A stretch of DNA of 64,000 bases from Pseudobdellovibrionaceae bacterium (lineage in GTDB: Bacteria; Bdellovibrionota; Bdellovibrionia; Bdellovibrionales; Bdellovibrionaceae), in assembly GCA_019637955.1 (NCBI GenBank), contig JAHBUS010000004.1:280161-344160 (forward strand), in the 5' to 3' direction. The position numbers and the translations under genes were made by a program. The notes under the pieces were generated by a model, which had not been told where the DNA came from, did not search any database, and was given only the letters and a program-made list of their open reading frames with translations. Below, piece by piece: positions 1 through 8,613 of this stretch. Position 1 is the first letter of the stretch, and every line of letters begins with the position of its first letter.

Positions 1-976
<976 letters not shown>

Positions 977-1041
977 TTATCGTTGATCTTGGGATCACGA
1001 TAGCCTTTCAAAGGTGACGACGAATGGAAAGTTGAGAATTC

Positions 1042-1521
1042 TTAAGATGTCGCAAATTGCTGCAAGGCCGCCTCATCCATGCGCTGCACAGTCCAATCCG
1101 TCATGGCCGTCGCGCCCACGGAGCGGTAAAACTGGAGGGCCCGCTCATTCCAATCCAAAACGGACCACTCCATGCGCCCGTAGCCGCGATCTAAACAGAT
1201 TTGAGCTAAGTGTTTGAGCACGAAGCCTCCCAGGCCTCGGCTCCGGTGCGAGGGCGTGACGTAAAGGTCCTCCAGGTACAGGCCCGGTTTTGCGAGAAAG
1301 GTGGAATAACTTTTAAAGAACAGGGCGTAACCGGCCGGCTGGCCGTCGACCTCGACGATCAAAGCCTCAGCTCCGCATGGCTCTTCAAAGAGGGTGCGCC
1401 GCAGCTCGGCCTCACTCGCCAAAACCTCATGCGAAAGTTTTTCGAATGCGGCAAGCTCCTTGATAAAACCAAGTAGCGTCTTGGCGTCACTGGCCTGCGC
1501 GCCCCGAATGGAAATTTTCAC
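1042..1521 (-). CDS. GNAT family N-acetyltransferase (diamine/thialysine acetyltransferase-like)
   Basis: 159-residue acetyl-CoA-dependent N-acetyltransferase. The full GNAT fold can be followed: an N-terminal strand-helix (IRGAQASDAKTLLGFIKEL), the strand GYALFF, the acidic strand YLEDLYV, the acetyl-CoA pyrophosphate loop SHRSRGLGGFVLK (R-x-x-G-x-G variant), and the C-terminal WNERALQFYRSVGA segment. The order and the length are those of spermidine/spermine or thialysine acetyltransferases, which act on amine side chains; the substrate here is inferred only from that similarity. Start is a GTG at 1519-1521 with GAGAGG about seven bases upstream. Same strand as katG and the DUF4105 gene. Confidence 0.9.
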   Translation of the reverse strand: MKISIRGAQASDAKTLLGFIKELAAFEKLSHEVLASEAELRRTLFEEPCGAEALIVEVDGQPAGYALFFKSYSTFLAKPGLYLEDLYVTPSHRSRGLGGFVLKHLAQICLDRGYGRMEWSVLDWNERALQFYRSVGATAMTDWTVQRMDEAALQQFATS

Positions 1522-1563
1522 GTCCGCACCTCTCTCAATGAGAATTTTTATGAGAATTTTCTC

Positions 1564-3429
1564 CTACCAGTAAAGCGAAACACCAAGTCCCCCGCGCTCA
1601 TCCACGTTCTTCTCAAAAAACGCGCGCACGTCCCAAGTTCGCTCGAGACCCCACCGGCTCTCGGCGCGCACCAGCGTTTCGCCTTTGGCATCATCGTCGA
1701 CATAGTCCAAAAAACTTGCTGACAAACCCAGCTTCCAAAAGCCCGATGGCAGAGGTTCAATCCAGGTGCTGAGCCGTGGCGCGAGTCCCAAGACGCCCGA
1801 ACCCTGAGCGCGCGTTTGCGCGCGGCCGTCGAGCATCAACGCCAAGACCTGACGCGCCCACGGGCGGTACGCTTGCCCGATCCCGCCTTCGACTTTAAAG
1901 ACCGTGCAATTGTTGCAGGCCAAGTTCTGGCTCTCGAAACCCATGATGAATTTCCAGGCACGGCCCCCGTCGCCAGGAAGTCCGGTCTGCGAGAGATTCA
2001 AAGTCTCGACCGCGAAGAGTTCCAATCTTCGCACCCACACCTTGCCCTCCGCGAAGTTGAGCGAGGTGTCGAGTGTTCGCACGCTGGAGTTGGCGGGACG
2101 TCCAAACTCGGGCGCGAGGAAATCGTAATAGCTGGTGCGAAATTCGAAGTCGGCGCCGCTCCCCCAAGTCTTGCTGTCAAAACCGCTAAGGCGCGTGAGC
2201 AAAGGGCGCTGCCCCTCGTGCGGAGGGCGAAGATCCGGGCTCTCGATCGAGCGGGGCTTGGCCGGCGGGAGCTGAAGCCGGTCGAGCAAAAGCTCGCGCT
2301 TCAACTCGGCAAAAGCCGCCGCATCTCTTTCGCTCGAGGCACGGTACGAGTAGTAGTCAAACAGAGTTTCGATCACGGGGCCGCGCTCCTCGGCCGAAAG
2401 AGCCCGGTAACGGTCGGTGATTTTGTTTGCCATCGCCACCTCGCGAACGATGTCTCGCTGAGGGGCCGTGAGGTCACGAAAACGGCTCACCAATCGAGTT
2501 TGCCGCGAAGGCAAAAGCGTGACGGCGCTCACGAGCGGCGTGCCGTCGGTGCGCCGAGCTTGCATCAAACGGTCAAACAACGTGTACGGCAAGCCGTAAG
2601 GCAAAACCTGCGAACGCAAAGACGCGCCGGTCTGATCGCTCATGATCTGCGTCACGGCGGTCGCGCAGTTGTCGCTAAAAAAGTAATACGGAAAAAATTG
2701 GCCCATGTCCTCCCAGAGACGCGCCACCGTGTCGGCAATCTCATCGGGTGTAAGATTGAGCCGGTACTCCCACATATCGCGAAGCTCCATCTCTCCGTAG
2801 GCGTGGTTGTTGTAATAAAATTGCCGGTTGGTGAACGTGGCATTGTAACCGCCAAAAAGACCCTTGAAGGCATAGACAAAAGGATTCTCGTCGGGGGGCG
2901 TGATGGCGCCGTAGTTCACCGAGGTGTCGAGGAGGTGGGTTTGCACCTTCTCTCGGGGCAGATTGAATTTAATCAGCGGATGGCCAAAGTAACTGGCCGG
3001 ATTTGAGAGATAGCCGGTCGCAAACACCAGACTGATCGACTGGACCTCACCTTGGAACGAAAACTTCAGAAAGTCTTTGCACTCCACTGCCGGAAGCTTG
3101 GACGACTCGACGGCGCCAACAGCTTTGAGCCAGCGAAGCCTTGCGGGAAAACGGCATTGGGCGTGCTGATTGGGTTCGGACCCGACCGGCTCGCTCATGG
3201 CCTGAACCGTCCGCTCAAGCTCGGAGACGGGGTTGGTGCGGCCGTCGGGCGCGAGAAAGAAACTGGGTGAGCGCACGCGGCTCCGAACGCCGCCCCACAT
3301 TGAAGACTCATACTGGACAAGCTTGTGCCAACGCGGCTCAAGGGCCCACTTCTGAATTGACGGGTTCGCAAAACTAGAGATGCCGGCCAAAGCCAGCATC
3401 CCAAAAAGAAAAAGAGCTTTTTTGCTCAT
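1564..3429 (-). CDS. DUF4105 (Lnb N-terminal-like) exported protein
   Basis: About 621 residues with an N-terminal signal peptide (MSKKALFLFGMLALAGISSFA). The central part carries the DUF4105 signature: a strand-rich segment with YLSNPASYFGHPLIKF, then YGEMELRDMWEYRLNL and the FFSDNCATAV cysteine motif typical of this papain/NlpC-like permuted fold, first known as the N-terminal domain of eukaryotic-type lacto-N-biosidase Lnb. The C-terminal third is rich in alternating hydrophobic and aromatic residues ending in GVSLYW, compatible with outer-membrane beta strands. Start chosen at 3429 because GGTGG stands 5' of it and the upstream in-frame codons spoil the signal peptide. Envelope location; a peptidase or amidase role is an inference. 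Confidence 0.85.
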   Translation of the reverse strand: MSKKALFLFGMLALAGISSFANPSIQKWALEPRWHKLVQYESSMWGGVRSRVRSPSFFLAPDGRTNPVSELERTVQAMSEPVGSEPNQHAQCRFPARLRWLKAVGAVESSKLPAVECKDFLKFSFQGEVQSISLVFATGYLSNPASYFGHPLIKFNLPREKVQTHLLDTSVNYGAITPPDENPFVYAFKGLFGGYNATFTNRQFYYNNHAYGEMELRDMWEYRLNLTPDEIADTVARLWEDMGQFFPYYFFSDNCATAVTQIMSDQTGASLRSQVLPYGLPYTLFDRLMQARRTDGTPLVSAVTLLPSRQTRLVSRFRDLTAPQRDIVREVAMANKITDRYRALSAEERGPVIETLFDYYSYRASSERDAAAFAELKRELLLDRLQLPPAKPRSIESPDLRPPHEGQRPLLTRLSGFDSKTWGSGADFEFRTSYYDFLAPEFGRPANSSVRTLDTSLNFAEGKVWVRRLELFAVETLNLSQTGLPGDGGRAWKFIMGFESQNLACNNCTVFKVEGGIGQAYRPWARQVLALMLDGRAQTRAQGSGVLGLAPRLSTWIEPLPSGFWKLGLSASFLDYVDDDAKGETLVRAESRWGLERTWDVRAFFEKNVDERGGLGVSLYW

Positions 3430-3483
3430 ATCCACCTTGAGGCCCCACCTCGATCTGAGGGAGGCCACAGACGGAGAGCGGAT

Positions 3484-3966
3484 TTACGTCGACGAGCACT
3501 TCGCCGCGTATTTGTTTTCTGCTTTATCCATCACATTATTGAACAGCGCCTCGGTCTTTTCAAGGTTCGAGCGCTTCGAATAAGCGGGGTCTTTCACCGA
3601 TTTCAGGAAGTCGGCACGCACGTCATTGACCATGGCATCGCGAACATCGATATCGCATCCCAGAATGTTCATCATCGCGGTCAAGTGCTCACCTTCGCCG
3701 ACCGCCGTCTCTTCTTCGACGTTGGCGTAGTTTTCATAGATCAATTTGCCCACCGAGGCGCCCGAACCCGAGCACTGGCTGGGAGACGACGACGAACTGG
3801 TCGTTGCGGTGGTCCCAAGGTCCCAGATCAAGTTTGAGATGGCCGCGACCGGACCCCATTTCGGGAAGATCATGGCGCCGATACCGCACTGGGTATAAGC
3901 ATTTTTCGCGAAGCTAACCGAGGGAAGGATAAGGACCAAAGCCAAGAGAGCCAAAACTGATTTCAT
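3484..3966 (-). CDS. DUF3015 family exported protein
   Basis: 160-residue protein with a clear signal peptide (MKSVLALLALVLILPSVSFA, cleavage before KNAY). The mature part has the DUF3015 pattern: an early YTQCGIGAMIF segment, a serine-rich low-complexity stretch, then VGKLIYENYANVEEE and a C-terminal helical region, with paired cysteines (early CGIG, PSQCSGSG, NILGCDI, terminal KCSS) that may form disulfides. DUF3015 proteins are common periplasmic proteins in Bdellovibrionota and some gamma-proteobacteria; the function is unknown. The ATG at 3964-3966 is preferred over the GTG at 3984 because AAAGGA lies between them at ribosome-binding distance. Confidence 0.88.
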   Translation of the reverse strand: MKSVLALLALVLILPSVSFAKNAYTQCGIGAMIFPKWGPVAAISNLIWDLGTTATTSSSSSPSQCSGSGASVGKLIYENYANVEEETAVGEGEHLTAMMNILGCDIDVRDAMVNDVRADFLKSVKDPAYSKRSNLEKTEALFNNVMDKAENKYAAKCSST

Positions 3967-4117
3967 CGATTCGTTTCCTTTCACGTCCAGTAAATTGAAC
4001 CTGATTTATTTAAGGGTGCAGGAAGGTATCGGCGGTTTGTCGTAAGACATGACTGTTTTTTGTTTCTAGTCATTGGCCTAGCGACATTCTGAGACAAATC
4101 CCGCAATCTAAATCAGA

Positions 4118-5062
4118 ATGAGACGAATTAAATGGTTGCTTCTGCTGACGCTCACAATGTGCGCGACCATCAACTGCAGCTCCTTTCTTTATTTTCCGGA
4201 TAAACGCGAGCTGGTGTACCGTCATAAGCTTCCGATCCAACCGCAAGACGTGACGTTCGCGTCCGAAGACGGCACGCAATTGCATGGCTGGTACTTCGGT
4301 GCCATGAAAGCGCCTGAGCCGCGCGCGGTGATCGTGCAGTTTCACGGCAATGGCCAAAACCTAACGACGCATTTCTTGTCCCTCTACGAAGCCCCCGCCC
4401 GCGACATTGCGTATTTGGCGTTTGATTACCGTGGCTACGGTAAGTCCGAAGGCTCACCCAATCCCAAGGGCGTGATCAAAGACGGCATCGCGGCCATTCG
4501 CTGGATGCACGAAAAGCATCCCGACAAACCCATGATCATTTTTGCGCAGAGTTTGGGCGGCGCGATCGCGATCAAAGCGGTCACGCAGCTCAAGAACGAG
4601 ATTCCCATCTCGCTTTTTATCGTGGACTCCTCGTTTTATGACTACCGAGCGGCGGCGGCCACGATGTTCAAGCAGTCGTTCTTCACCTATCTCTTGCACC
4701 CGCTCGCGTGGGCGATCGTTGATAACGAAGAGTCGCCGATCGATGATATTCCCAAAATCTCGCCCATTCCGCTGATCGTGGTTCATGGCAATAAGGACCG
4801 AATTCTGAATGAATCATTGGGCCGCAAGCTCTTTGAGCTGGCCAACGAGCCCAAGGAGTTTTGGCTGATCCCGGGAGGACAGCACACCGATTTTATGTTC
4901 CGCGAAGACGGGCGCTATGGTGACATCGTCTTTGAACGCATCGACAAGATCGTTCATGAGTATAAAATCCCGGTGCCGCTCAAGGCCCAAAACAAAAGCC
5001 AGCGCGAACCCTCTTCGATCCCTGTCAAAGAAGAGTCTCGACGCGACAATCGGCGCCGCTAA
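4118..5062 (+). CDS. Alpha/beta hydrolase, putative lipoprotein (ABHD13/Bem46-like)
   Basis: 314 residues. The N-terminus is hydrophobic and ends in a lipobox-like ATINC, so the protein is probably exported and lipid-anchored. The alpha/beta hydrolase core follows: oxyanion region VQFHGNGQN, the strand LAFDYRGYGKSEG, nucleophile elbow AQSLGG (serine of G/A-x-S-x-G), the acid loop VVHGNKDRIL, and the catalytic histidine in PGGQHTDFM. This order is that of the ABHD13/Bem46 serine hydrolases, esterase- or lipase-like enzymes of unknown substrate. The C-terminal ~30 residues are charged and probably disordered. Transcribed away from the DUF3015 gene. Confidence 0.9.
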   Translation: MRRIKWLLLLTLTMCATINCSSFLYFPDKRELVYRHKLPIQPQDVTFASEDGTQLHGWYFGAMKAPEPRAVIVQFHGNGQNLTTHFLSLYEAPARDIAYLAFDYRGYGKSEGSPNPKGVIKDGIAAIRWMHEKHPDKPMIIFAQSLGGAIAIKAVTQLKNEIPISLFIVDSSFYDYRAAAATMFKQSFFTYLLHPLAWAIVDNEESPIDDIPKISPIPLIVVHGNKDRILNESLGRKLFELANEPKEFWLIPGGQHTDFMFREDGRYGDIVFERIDKIVHEYKIPVPLKAQNKSQREPSSIPVKEESRRDNRRR

Positions 5063-5139
5063 ATCCGGCTCAAAATCAAATAAACGGACCTGAGGTCTCG
5101 AAACTGGATAAAAACAAGTTCTGGGGATTTTTGTGGCCA

Positions 5140-5171
5140 ATGCGTTACATACCATTTAGTATGTAACGCAT
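5140..5171. promoter_or_regulatory. 13-bp perfect inverted repeat overlapping the tetR start codon (probable autoregulatory operator)
   Basis: Arms ATGCGTTACATAC (5140-5152) and GTATGTAACGCAT (5159-5171) are perfectly complementary with a 6-bp spacer. The right arm contains the first two bases of the ATG at 5170-5172 of the TetR gene. TetR regulators commonly bind such palindromes next to their own genes, so this is a likely operator. No Shine-Dalgarno sequence fits between the palindrome and the ATG, which points to a leaderless or very short leader mRNA. Confidence 0.75.
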
Positions 5172-5817
5172 GACGGCCAAAGCAACCCCCAAAAAACGGA
5201 CCCGCAACCTTGAGCAAACTCGCAAGACGATTCTGGATGTCGCGTTCTTTGAGGTGTTCTCGAGAAGCTTTCAAGGCGTGAGCATTGATGACATCGTCGC
5301 GCGAACCAAATTGACGAAGGGCGCATTTTATCATCACTTCCCGACCAAATTGGATTTGGGCTACGCGCTCGTCGAAGAGGTCATCACCCCCATGATTTTG
5401 GACCGCTGGATATTTCCCCTCGAGGCTTTTGAGAATCCGCTCGAGGGCATTCTCGAGCAGCTGCACAATCTGATTGGCAAAGCCCAACCTGAAGAGCTCC
5501 GTCTGGGCTGCCCGTTGAACAATCTGGTGCAAGAGATGGCTCCCGTCGATGCGGGCTTTCGCACACGTCTCGAGGCCTCATTGACCTCTTGGATTGATGA
5601 GATGGACCGGCACCTCAAGCGCGGCCAAAAAAACGGCTACCTGCGCGAGGACGTCAATACCCGCCAGGTCGCGCACTTCGTGGTGATGAGCCACGAAGGC
5701 TTTTACGGCATGCTCAAAGGGCTCAACGATCCGCGTGCGTTCGCCGCCCTTTCGAGTTCCCTTCAAATGTACTTTACGACAATCGAAGCCAAACCCACAA
5801 AAAGGAGAACCGCATGA
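5170..5817 (+). CDS. TetR/AcrR family transcriptional regulator
   Basis: 215 residues. The N-terminal ~65 residues form the TetR DNA-binding domain (RKTILDVAFFEVF, then SIDDIVARTKLTKGAFYHHF with the hallmark FYHHF turn). The remainder is the helical ligand-binding and dimerisation domain (TetR_C), including LGCPLNNLVQEMA, a motif frequent in regulators of electrophile or drug detoxification genes. The stop codon overlaps the ATG of the VOC gene by four bases (ATGA), so the regulator leads a translationally coupled operon of four genes. The inverted repeat at its own start suggests repression of the whole operon; the inducer is unknown. Confidence 0.93.
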   Translation: MTAKATPKKRTRNLEQTRKTILDVAFFEVFSRSFQGVSIDDIVARTKLTKGAFYHHFPTKLDLGYALVEEVITPMILDRWIFPLEAFENPLEGILEQLHNLIGKAQPEELRLGCPLNNLVQEMAPVDAGFRTRLEASLTSWIDEMDRHLKRGQKNGYLREDVNTRQVAHFVVMSHEGFYGMLKGLNDPRAFAALSSSLQMYFTTIEAKPTKRRTA

Positions 5818-6299
5818 GACCCTTTATGATCAGCCTTTGGTACGACACCGAGGCCGAGCAGGCCGCAAAGTTCTACACGTCGATCTTCAAAGACGGCAAA
5901 ATCCTCAGTACCAACTACTTTGGCAAAGAAGGCTTTGAGTTCCATCAAAAGCCGGCGGGTTCTGTCTTGAGCGTGGAGTTCATCGCGAATGGTCAGACCT
6001 TTATCGCCGTCAACGGCGGTCCCCACTTCAAGTTTAATGAGGCCATTTCGTTCATGGTGACCTGTGAAACCCAAAAAGAGATTGATGAGTATTGGGACAA
6101 ACTCACCGCGGGCGGCGGCAAAGGCGTTCAGTGCGGCTGGCTCAAAGACAAATTCGGCATGTCTTGGCAGGTGACTCCCACGATCATGGAAAAGATCCAG
6201 AAAGCCCCGGACTCTCCCGGAAAAAGCCGGGCCATGACCGAAATGTTCAATCAGGTGAAGTTCGATATCGAAAAACTCCGCAAAGCTTTTGAAGGATGA
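5814..6299 (+). CDS. VOC family protein (PhnB / 3-dmu-9_3-mt-like)
   Basis: 161 residues with a single-chain vicinal-oxygen-chelate layout: strand MISLWYDTEAEQAAKFYTSIF, strand VLSVEFIANGQTFIAVNGG, and second half ISFMVTCETQKEIDEYW followed by CGWLKDKFGMSWQVTP. This is the pattern of the PhnB-like family once annotated as 3-demethylubiquinone-9 3-methyltransferase; most members are not methyltransferases and their reaction is unknown. Cytoplasmic. Coupled to the TetR gene by an ATGA overlap and followed after seven bases by the YciI-like gene. Confidence 0.9.
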   Translation: MRPFMISLWYDTEAEQAAKFYTSIFKDGKILSTNYFGKEGFEFHQKPAGSVLSVEFIANGQTFIAVNGGPHFKFNEAISFMVTCETQKEIDEYWDKLTAGGGKGVQCGWLKDKFGMSWQVTPTIMEKIQKAPDSPGKSRAMTEMFNQVKFDIEKLRKAFEG

Positions 6300-6306
6300 G
6301 GTGATT

Positions 6307-6666
6307 ATGAAACAATTTATGGCCGTTTATATCGGCACTCCCGACGCCATGAACGGAAAAAAATGGACCGCACTCCCCGAGACCGAACGCAATCAACGGA
6401 TGGAGCGTGGAATGAAGGCTTGGGGCGATTGGGTGCAAAAAAACTCGAGCATCATCAAGGTGATGGGAGGCCCGCTCGGAAAAACCAAGCAGGTGAATGA
6501 GACCGGCGTTCATGACATCCGCAACAACATGACCGGTTACATCATCATTGAAGCAGCCAGTCACGAAGACGCGGCCAAGTTGTTTTTGGGCCATCCTCAC
6601 TTTAGCATCTTTCCTGGAGACTCCGTCGAAGTGATGGAGTGCCTGCCGATCCCGGGAGCCAAATGA
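6307..6666 (+). CDS. YciI-like protein
   Basis: About 119 residues with a ferredoxin-like layout resembling YciI/DGPF-domain proteins: FMAVYIGTPDAMNGKKW, then a helix with RMERGMKAWGDWVQ, strand IIKVMGGPLG, and the C-terminal strand YIIIEAASHEDAAKLF plus HPHFSIFPGDSVEVMECLPI. YciI-type proteins are small enzymes or enzyme partners of unclear substrate, often grouped with TetR, VOC and SnoaL genes as here. Start at 6307 is preferred because GAGGTGATT lies just 5' of it; the in-frame start 18 bases upstream overlaps the preceding gene. Ends in an ATGA overlap with the next gene. Confidence 0.8.
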   Translation: MKQFMAVYIGTPDAMNGKKWTALPETERNQRMERGMKAWGDWVQKNSSIIKVMGGPLGKTKQVNETGVHDIRNNMTGYIIIEAASHEDAAKLFLGHPHFSIFPGDSVEVMECLPIPGAK

Positions 6667-7055
6667 ACGACACCGAAGTGATCAAAAAATTCTACACCGC
6701 GCTCAACGGGGCTGACACCTCGGGCGCGGTGGCGCTCGTGGACCCCGAGATCGAGCGCATGGAGTTTCCAGACTCGCCGACACCGAAAAATCTACGCGGT
6801 CTTGCGGCGATGTCCGAGCACATCACCGATGGTCGCAAGACATGGGCGGAGGGCAGCTGCGCTCCTCAAGAGTTTTTCATCAACGGCGATAAGATCGTGG
6901 TCGACGTCCATGTTCACGTCCGGCAAAACGGCAAGACCGAGTGGATTGATGCGCACGTCTTCGATGCGTTTATGATGAAAAACGGGAAGATCACGCAGTT
7001 TCACTCGTTCGTAAAACGCGCCGAGGCCTTCGCCTGGGCCGGCCTCAAAAACTGA
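6663..7055 (+). CDS. SnoaL-like / NTF2-like domain protein
   Basis: 130 residues with the cone-shaped NTF2 fold signature: N-terminal helix VIKKFYTALNGADTSGAVALVDPEIERMEFP, a middle strand set with VVDVHVHVRQNG, and the final strands DAHVFDAFMMKNGKITQFHSFVKRAEAF. SnoaL-like proteins bind small hydrophobic ligands and include cyclases, isomerases and hydrolases; no specific reaction can be assigned. It starts inside the stop of the YciI-like gene (ATGA) and closes the TetR-led operon. Confidence 0.85.
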   Translation: MNDTEVIKKFYTALNGADTSGAVALVDPEIERMEFPDSPTPKNLRGLAAMSEHITDGRKTWAEGSCAPQEFFINGDKIVVDVHVHVRQNGKTEWIDAHVFDAFMMKNGKITQFHSFVKRAEAFAWAGLKN

Positions 7056-7064
7056 CCTTTGCCA

Positions 7065-7086
7065 TTTCGACACTTATCTAAGCGTC
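7065..7086. promoter_or_regulatory. ArsR-type operator box 1
   Basis: The 22-mer at 7065-7086 (TTTCGACACTTATCTAAGCG plus two bases) matches two further copies at 7545-7566 and 7588-7609 in the core TTTCGA-N3-TTATCTAA. It sits between the SnoaL-like gene and the ArsR regulator, about 60 bp before the regulator's start, where autoregulation would act. Assignment to that ArsR protein is an inference from position and repetition. Confidence 0.6.
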
Positions 7087-7148
7087 TGATTTTGCTCGCG
7101 AAGTCCCTCTTCTAGACAAAATCGGACGTCAGGTGTAAACTTCTCTTG

Positions 7149-7448
7149 ATGTCGACGACAAAAACCGTTCGTCTAACGGACAAACAATTCGAACAGATCG
7201 CTAAGGCCCTCGCGGAGCCGCGTCGCTATCAAATTCTGAAAAAGATCGGCTCGTGCAAGAGCGAGAGCACCATGGCCTGCTCGGCCCTGCAAGAGGAGCA
7301 CGAGATCAGCGCGGCCACGCTCTCACATCATATTAAAGAACTCGAAACCGCCGGTCTCGTTGAGATCACCCGTGAAGGCAAGTTCATGCGTCTCGCGGTT
7401 CAGCGCGAAGTGCTGCACGCCTACCTTGAAAAGCTCGCTAAAATCTAA
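7149..7448 (+). CDS. ArsR family transcriptional regulator
   Basis: 99 residues forming one winged helix: [27 protein letters not shown], the recognition helix region [21 protein letters not shown], and the wing [16 protein letters not shown]. Two cysteines ([16 protein letters not shown]) lie in the helix before the recognition helix, but no classical CVC metal site is present, so metal sensing is uncertain; a redox or organic signal is equally possible. Start ATG at 7149 is preferred to the TTG three bases upstream. Three copies of a palindromic box flank this gene and the next one, which suggests it represses itself and the downstream SDR gene. Confidence 0.9.
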   Translation: MSTTKTVRLTDKQFEQIAKALAEPRRYQILKKIGSCKSESTMACSALQEEHEISAATLSHHIKELETAGLVEITREGKFMRLAVQREVLHAYLEKLAKI

Positions 7449-7544
7449 ATTGAACCAGGTTTAAGTCTCGTTCCTTCCATGATAGTTCATGGCCCATTTT
7501 GGTCACCCTCGATTCTATTCGATCTCAGATCGCATCCGTTCTCA

Positions 7545-7612
7545 TTTCGATAATTATCTAATCGTCATATTGACAAACCCACTTACGTTTCGATACTTAT
7601 CTAAGTATCGAA
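7545..7612 (+). promoter_or_regulatory. SDR-gene promoter with ArsR-type operator boxes 2 and 3
   Basis: Box 2 lies at 7545-7566. Box 3 at 7589-7612 is a perfect 11-bp inverted repeat (TTCGATACTTA, 2-bp spacer TC, TAAGTATCGAA). A -35 hexamer TTGACA occurs at 7570-7575, between the boxes, and a -10-like GATACT/ATACTT at 7592-7598 falls inside box 3. A bound repressor would thus cover the -10 element. The gene served is the SDR starting at 7657. Confidence 0.65.
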
Positions 7613-7656
7613 CAAAACCCGCCGGGCAACCGGCTTTCAGAAAGTGGAGTCTTGAG

Positions 7657-8406
7657 ATGAAAAAGTTAAGTGGCAAAGTGGCGATCGTCACCGGAGCTTC
7701 TAAAGGGATCGGCGCCGCCATCGCCAAAGAGTACGCCGCCCAAGGCGCCTCGGTCGTGGTCAACTACTCGTCCAGCAAAGAAGACGCGGACAAGGTCGTC
7801 AAAGAGATCGTGGCCAAAGACGGCAAAGCCATCGCGGTCCAAGGCAGCGTGGGCAAGGCCGACGACGTGAAGCGCCTTTTTGACGAGACCAAGAAGGCGT
7901 TCGGCAAACTCGACGTCTTGGTCAACAACGCCGGCATCTACAAATTCGGCACCATCGAAGACGTGACCGAAGAGGAGTTCCAGCGCCAGTTCAATACCAA
8001 TGTTTTGGGCATCATGCTCACCACCCGCGAAGCCGTGAAGCACATCGGCCCCGAAGGCGGCAGCATCATCAACGTGAGTTCGGTGGTCAGCACGAGCCCC
8101 ATGCCCGGCACCGTGATCTATGCCGCGACCAAGGGCGCTGTCGACACGATGACCATTGGTCTTGCCCGTGAACTTGCGCCCCGTAAAATCCGCGTCAACA
8201 ACATCGCTCCTGGCGGCGTCAACACCGAGGGTGCGGTGACCTTGGGCATGATCGGCAGTGACATGGAAAAAAGCATCGTGGCGCAAACGCCGCTTGGCCG
8301 CATCGGTCAGCCCCAAGACATTGCCAAAATCGCTTTGTTCTTAGCCTCGGACGACTCCGGCTGGATGACCGGTGAGCGTTTGCAAGGTTCGGGAGGGCTT
8401 CGCTAA
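7657..8406 (+). CDS. SDR family NAD(P)-dependent oxidoreductase (FabG-like)
   Basis: 249 residues of a classical short-chain dehydrogenase/reductase. Visible motifs are the cofactor loop TGASKGIG near residue 12, the NNAG motif, the catalytic serine in INVSS, the YxxxK pair in YAATKGAV, and the C-terminal GRIGQPQDIAKIALFLASD typical of FabG-like oxidoreductases. Start at 7657 was chosen because it gives the usual FabG-type N-terminus and lies downstream of the promoter and operator boxes; the longer open frame upstream runs through that promoter. Substrate unknown. Probably repressed by the ArsR protein encoded upstream. Confidence 0.93.
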   Translation: MKKLSGKVAIVTGASKGIGAAIAKEYAAQGASVVVNYSSSKEDADKVVKEIVAKDGKAIAVQGSVGKADDVKRLFDETKKAFGKLDVLVNNAGIYKFGTIEDVTEEEFQRQFNTNVLGIMLTTREAVKHIGPEGGSIINVSSVVSTSPMPGTVIYAATKGAVDTMTIGLARELAPRKIRVNNIAPGGVNTEGAVTLGMIGSDMEKSIVAQTPLGRIGQPQDIAKIALFLASDDSGWMTGERLQGSGGLR

Positions 8407-8537
8407 TGGAGCACTTCAGCCCCGAACACCTCGCCGTGTTTCTGTTGGCTGGATTCTCTGGCCTGGATTTCTTGCAGCGCGGGGTCAACCGACTCCGCGC
8501 CTTGGTCGAACAGTTCAAATTCATTTCTCACGGCTGA
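8406..8537 (+). CDS. Possible small protein, 43 residues
   Basis: An ATG overlaps the TAA stop of the SDR gene (TAATG) and opens a 43-codon frame ending at TGA 8535-8537. The sequence begins MEHFSPEHLAVFLLAGFSGL and is amphipathic with a basic middle (RGVNRLRAL). No family is recognised and no separate ribosome site is seen; expression would depend on coupling to the SDR gene. It could equally be untranslated spacer before the antiporter gene. Confidence 0.3.
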   Translation: MEHFSPEHLAVFLLAGFSGLDFLQRGVNRLRALVEQFKFISHG

Positions 8538-8613
8538 AGATCATCGTCAGCCGCATGGACGCTGGCGAAACTAAAGCCTTGTTTGCGCTCATTTTCCGCA
8601 TCATATTCAGGTC

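Noticed and set aside
1816..3006. 396-codon plus-strand frame
   Set aside because: Arginine- and valine-rich antisense shadow of the DUF4105 gene in GC-rich DNA, with no domain or ribosome site.
7666..8316. 216-codon minus-strand frame opposite the SDR gene
   Set aside because: Histidine/aspartate-rich sequence typical of a reverse-strand shadow; the plus strand has all SDR motifs.
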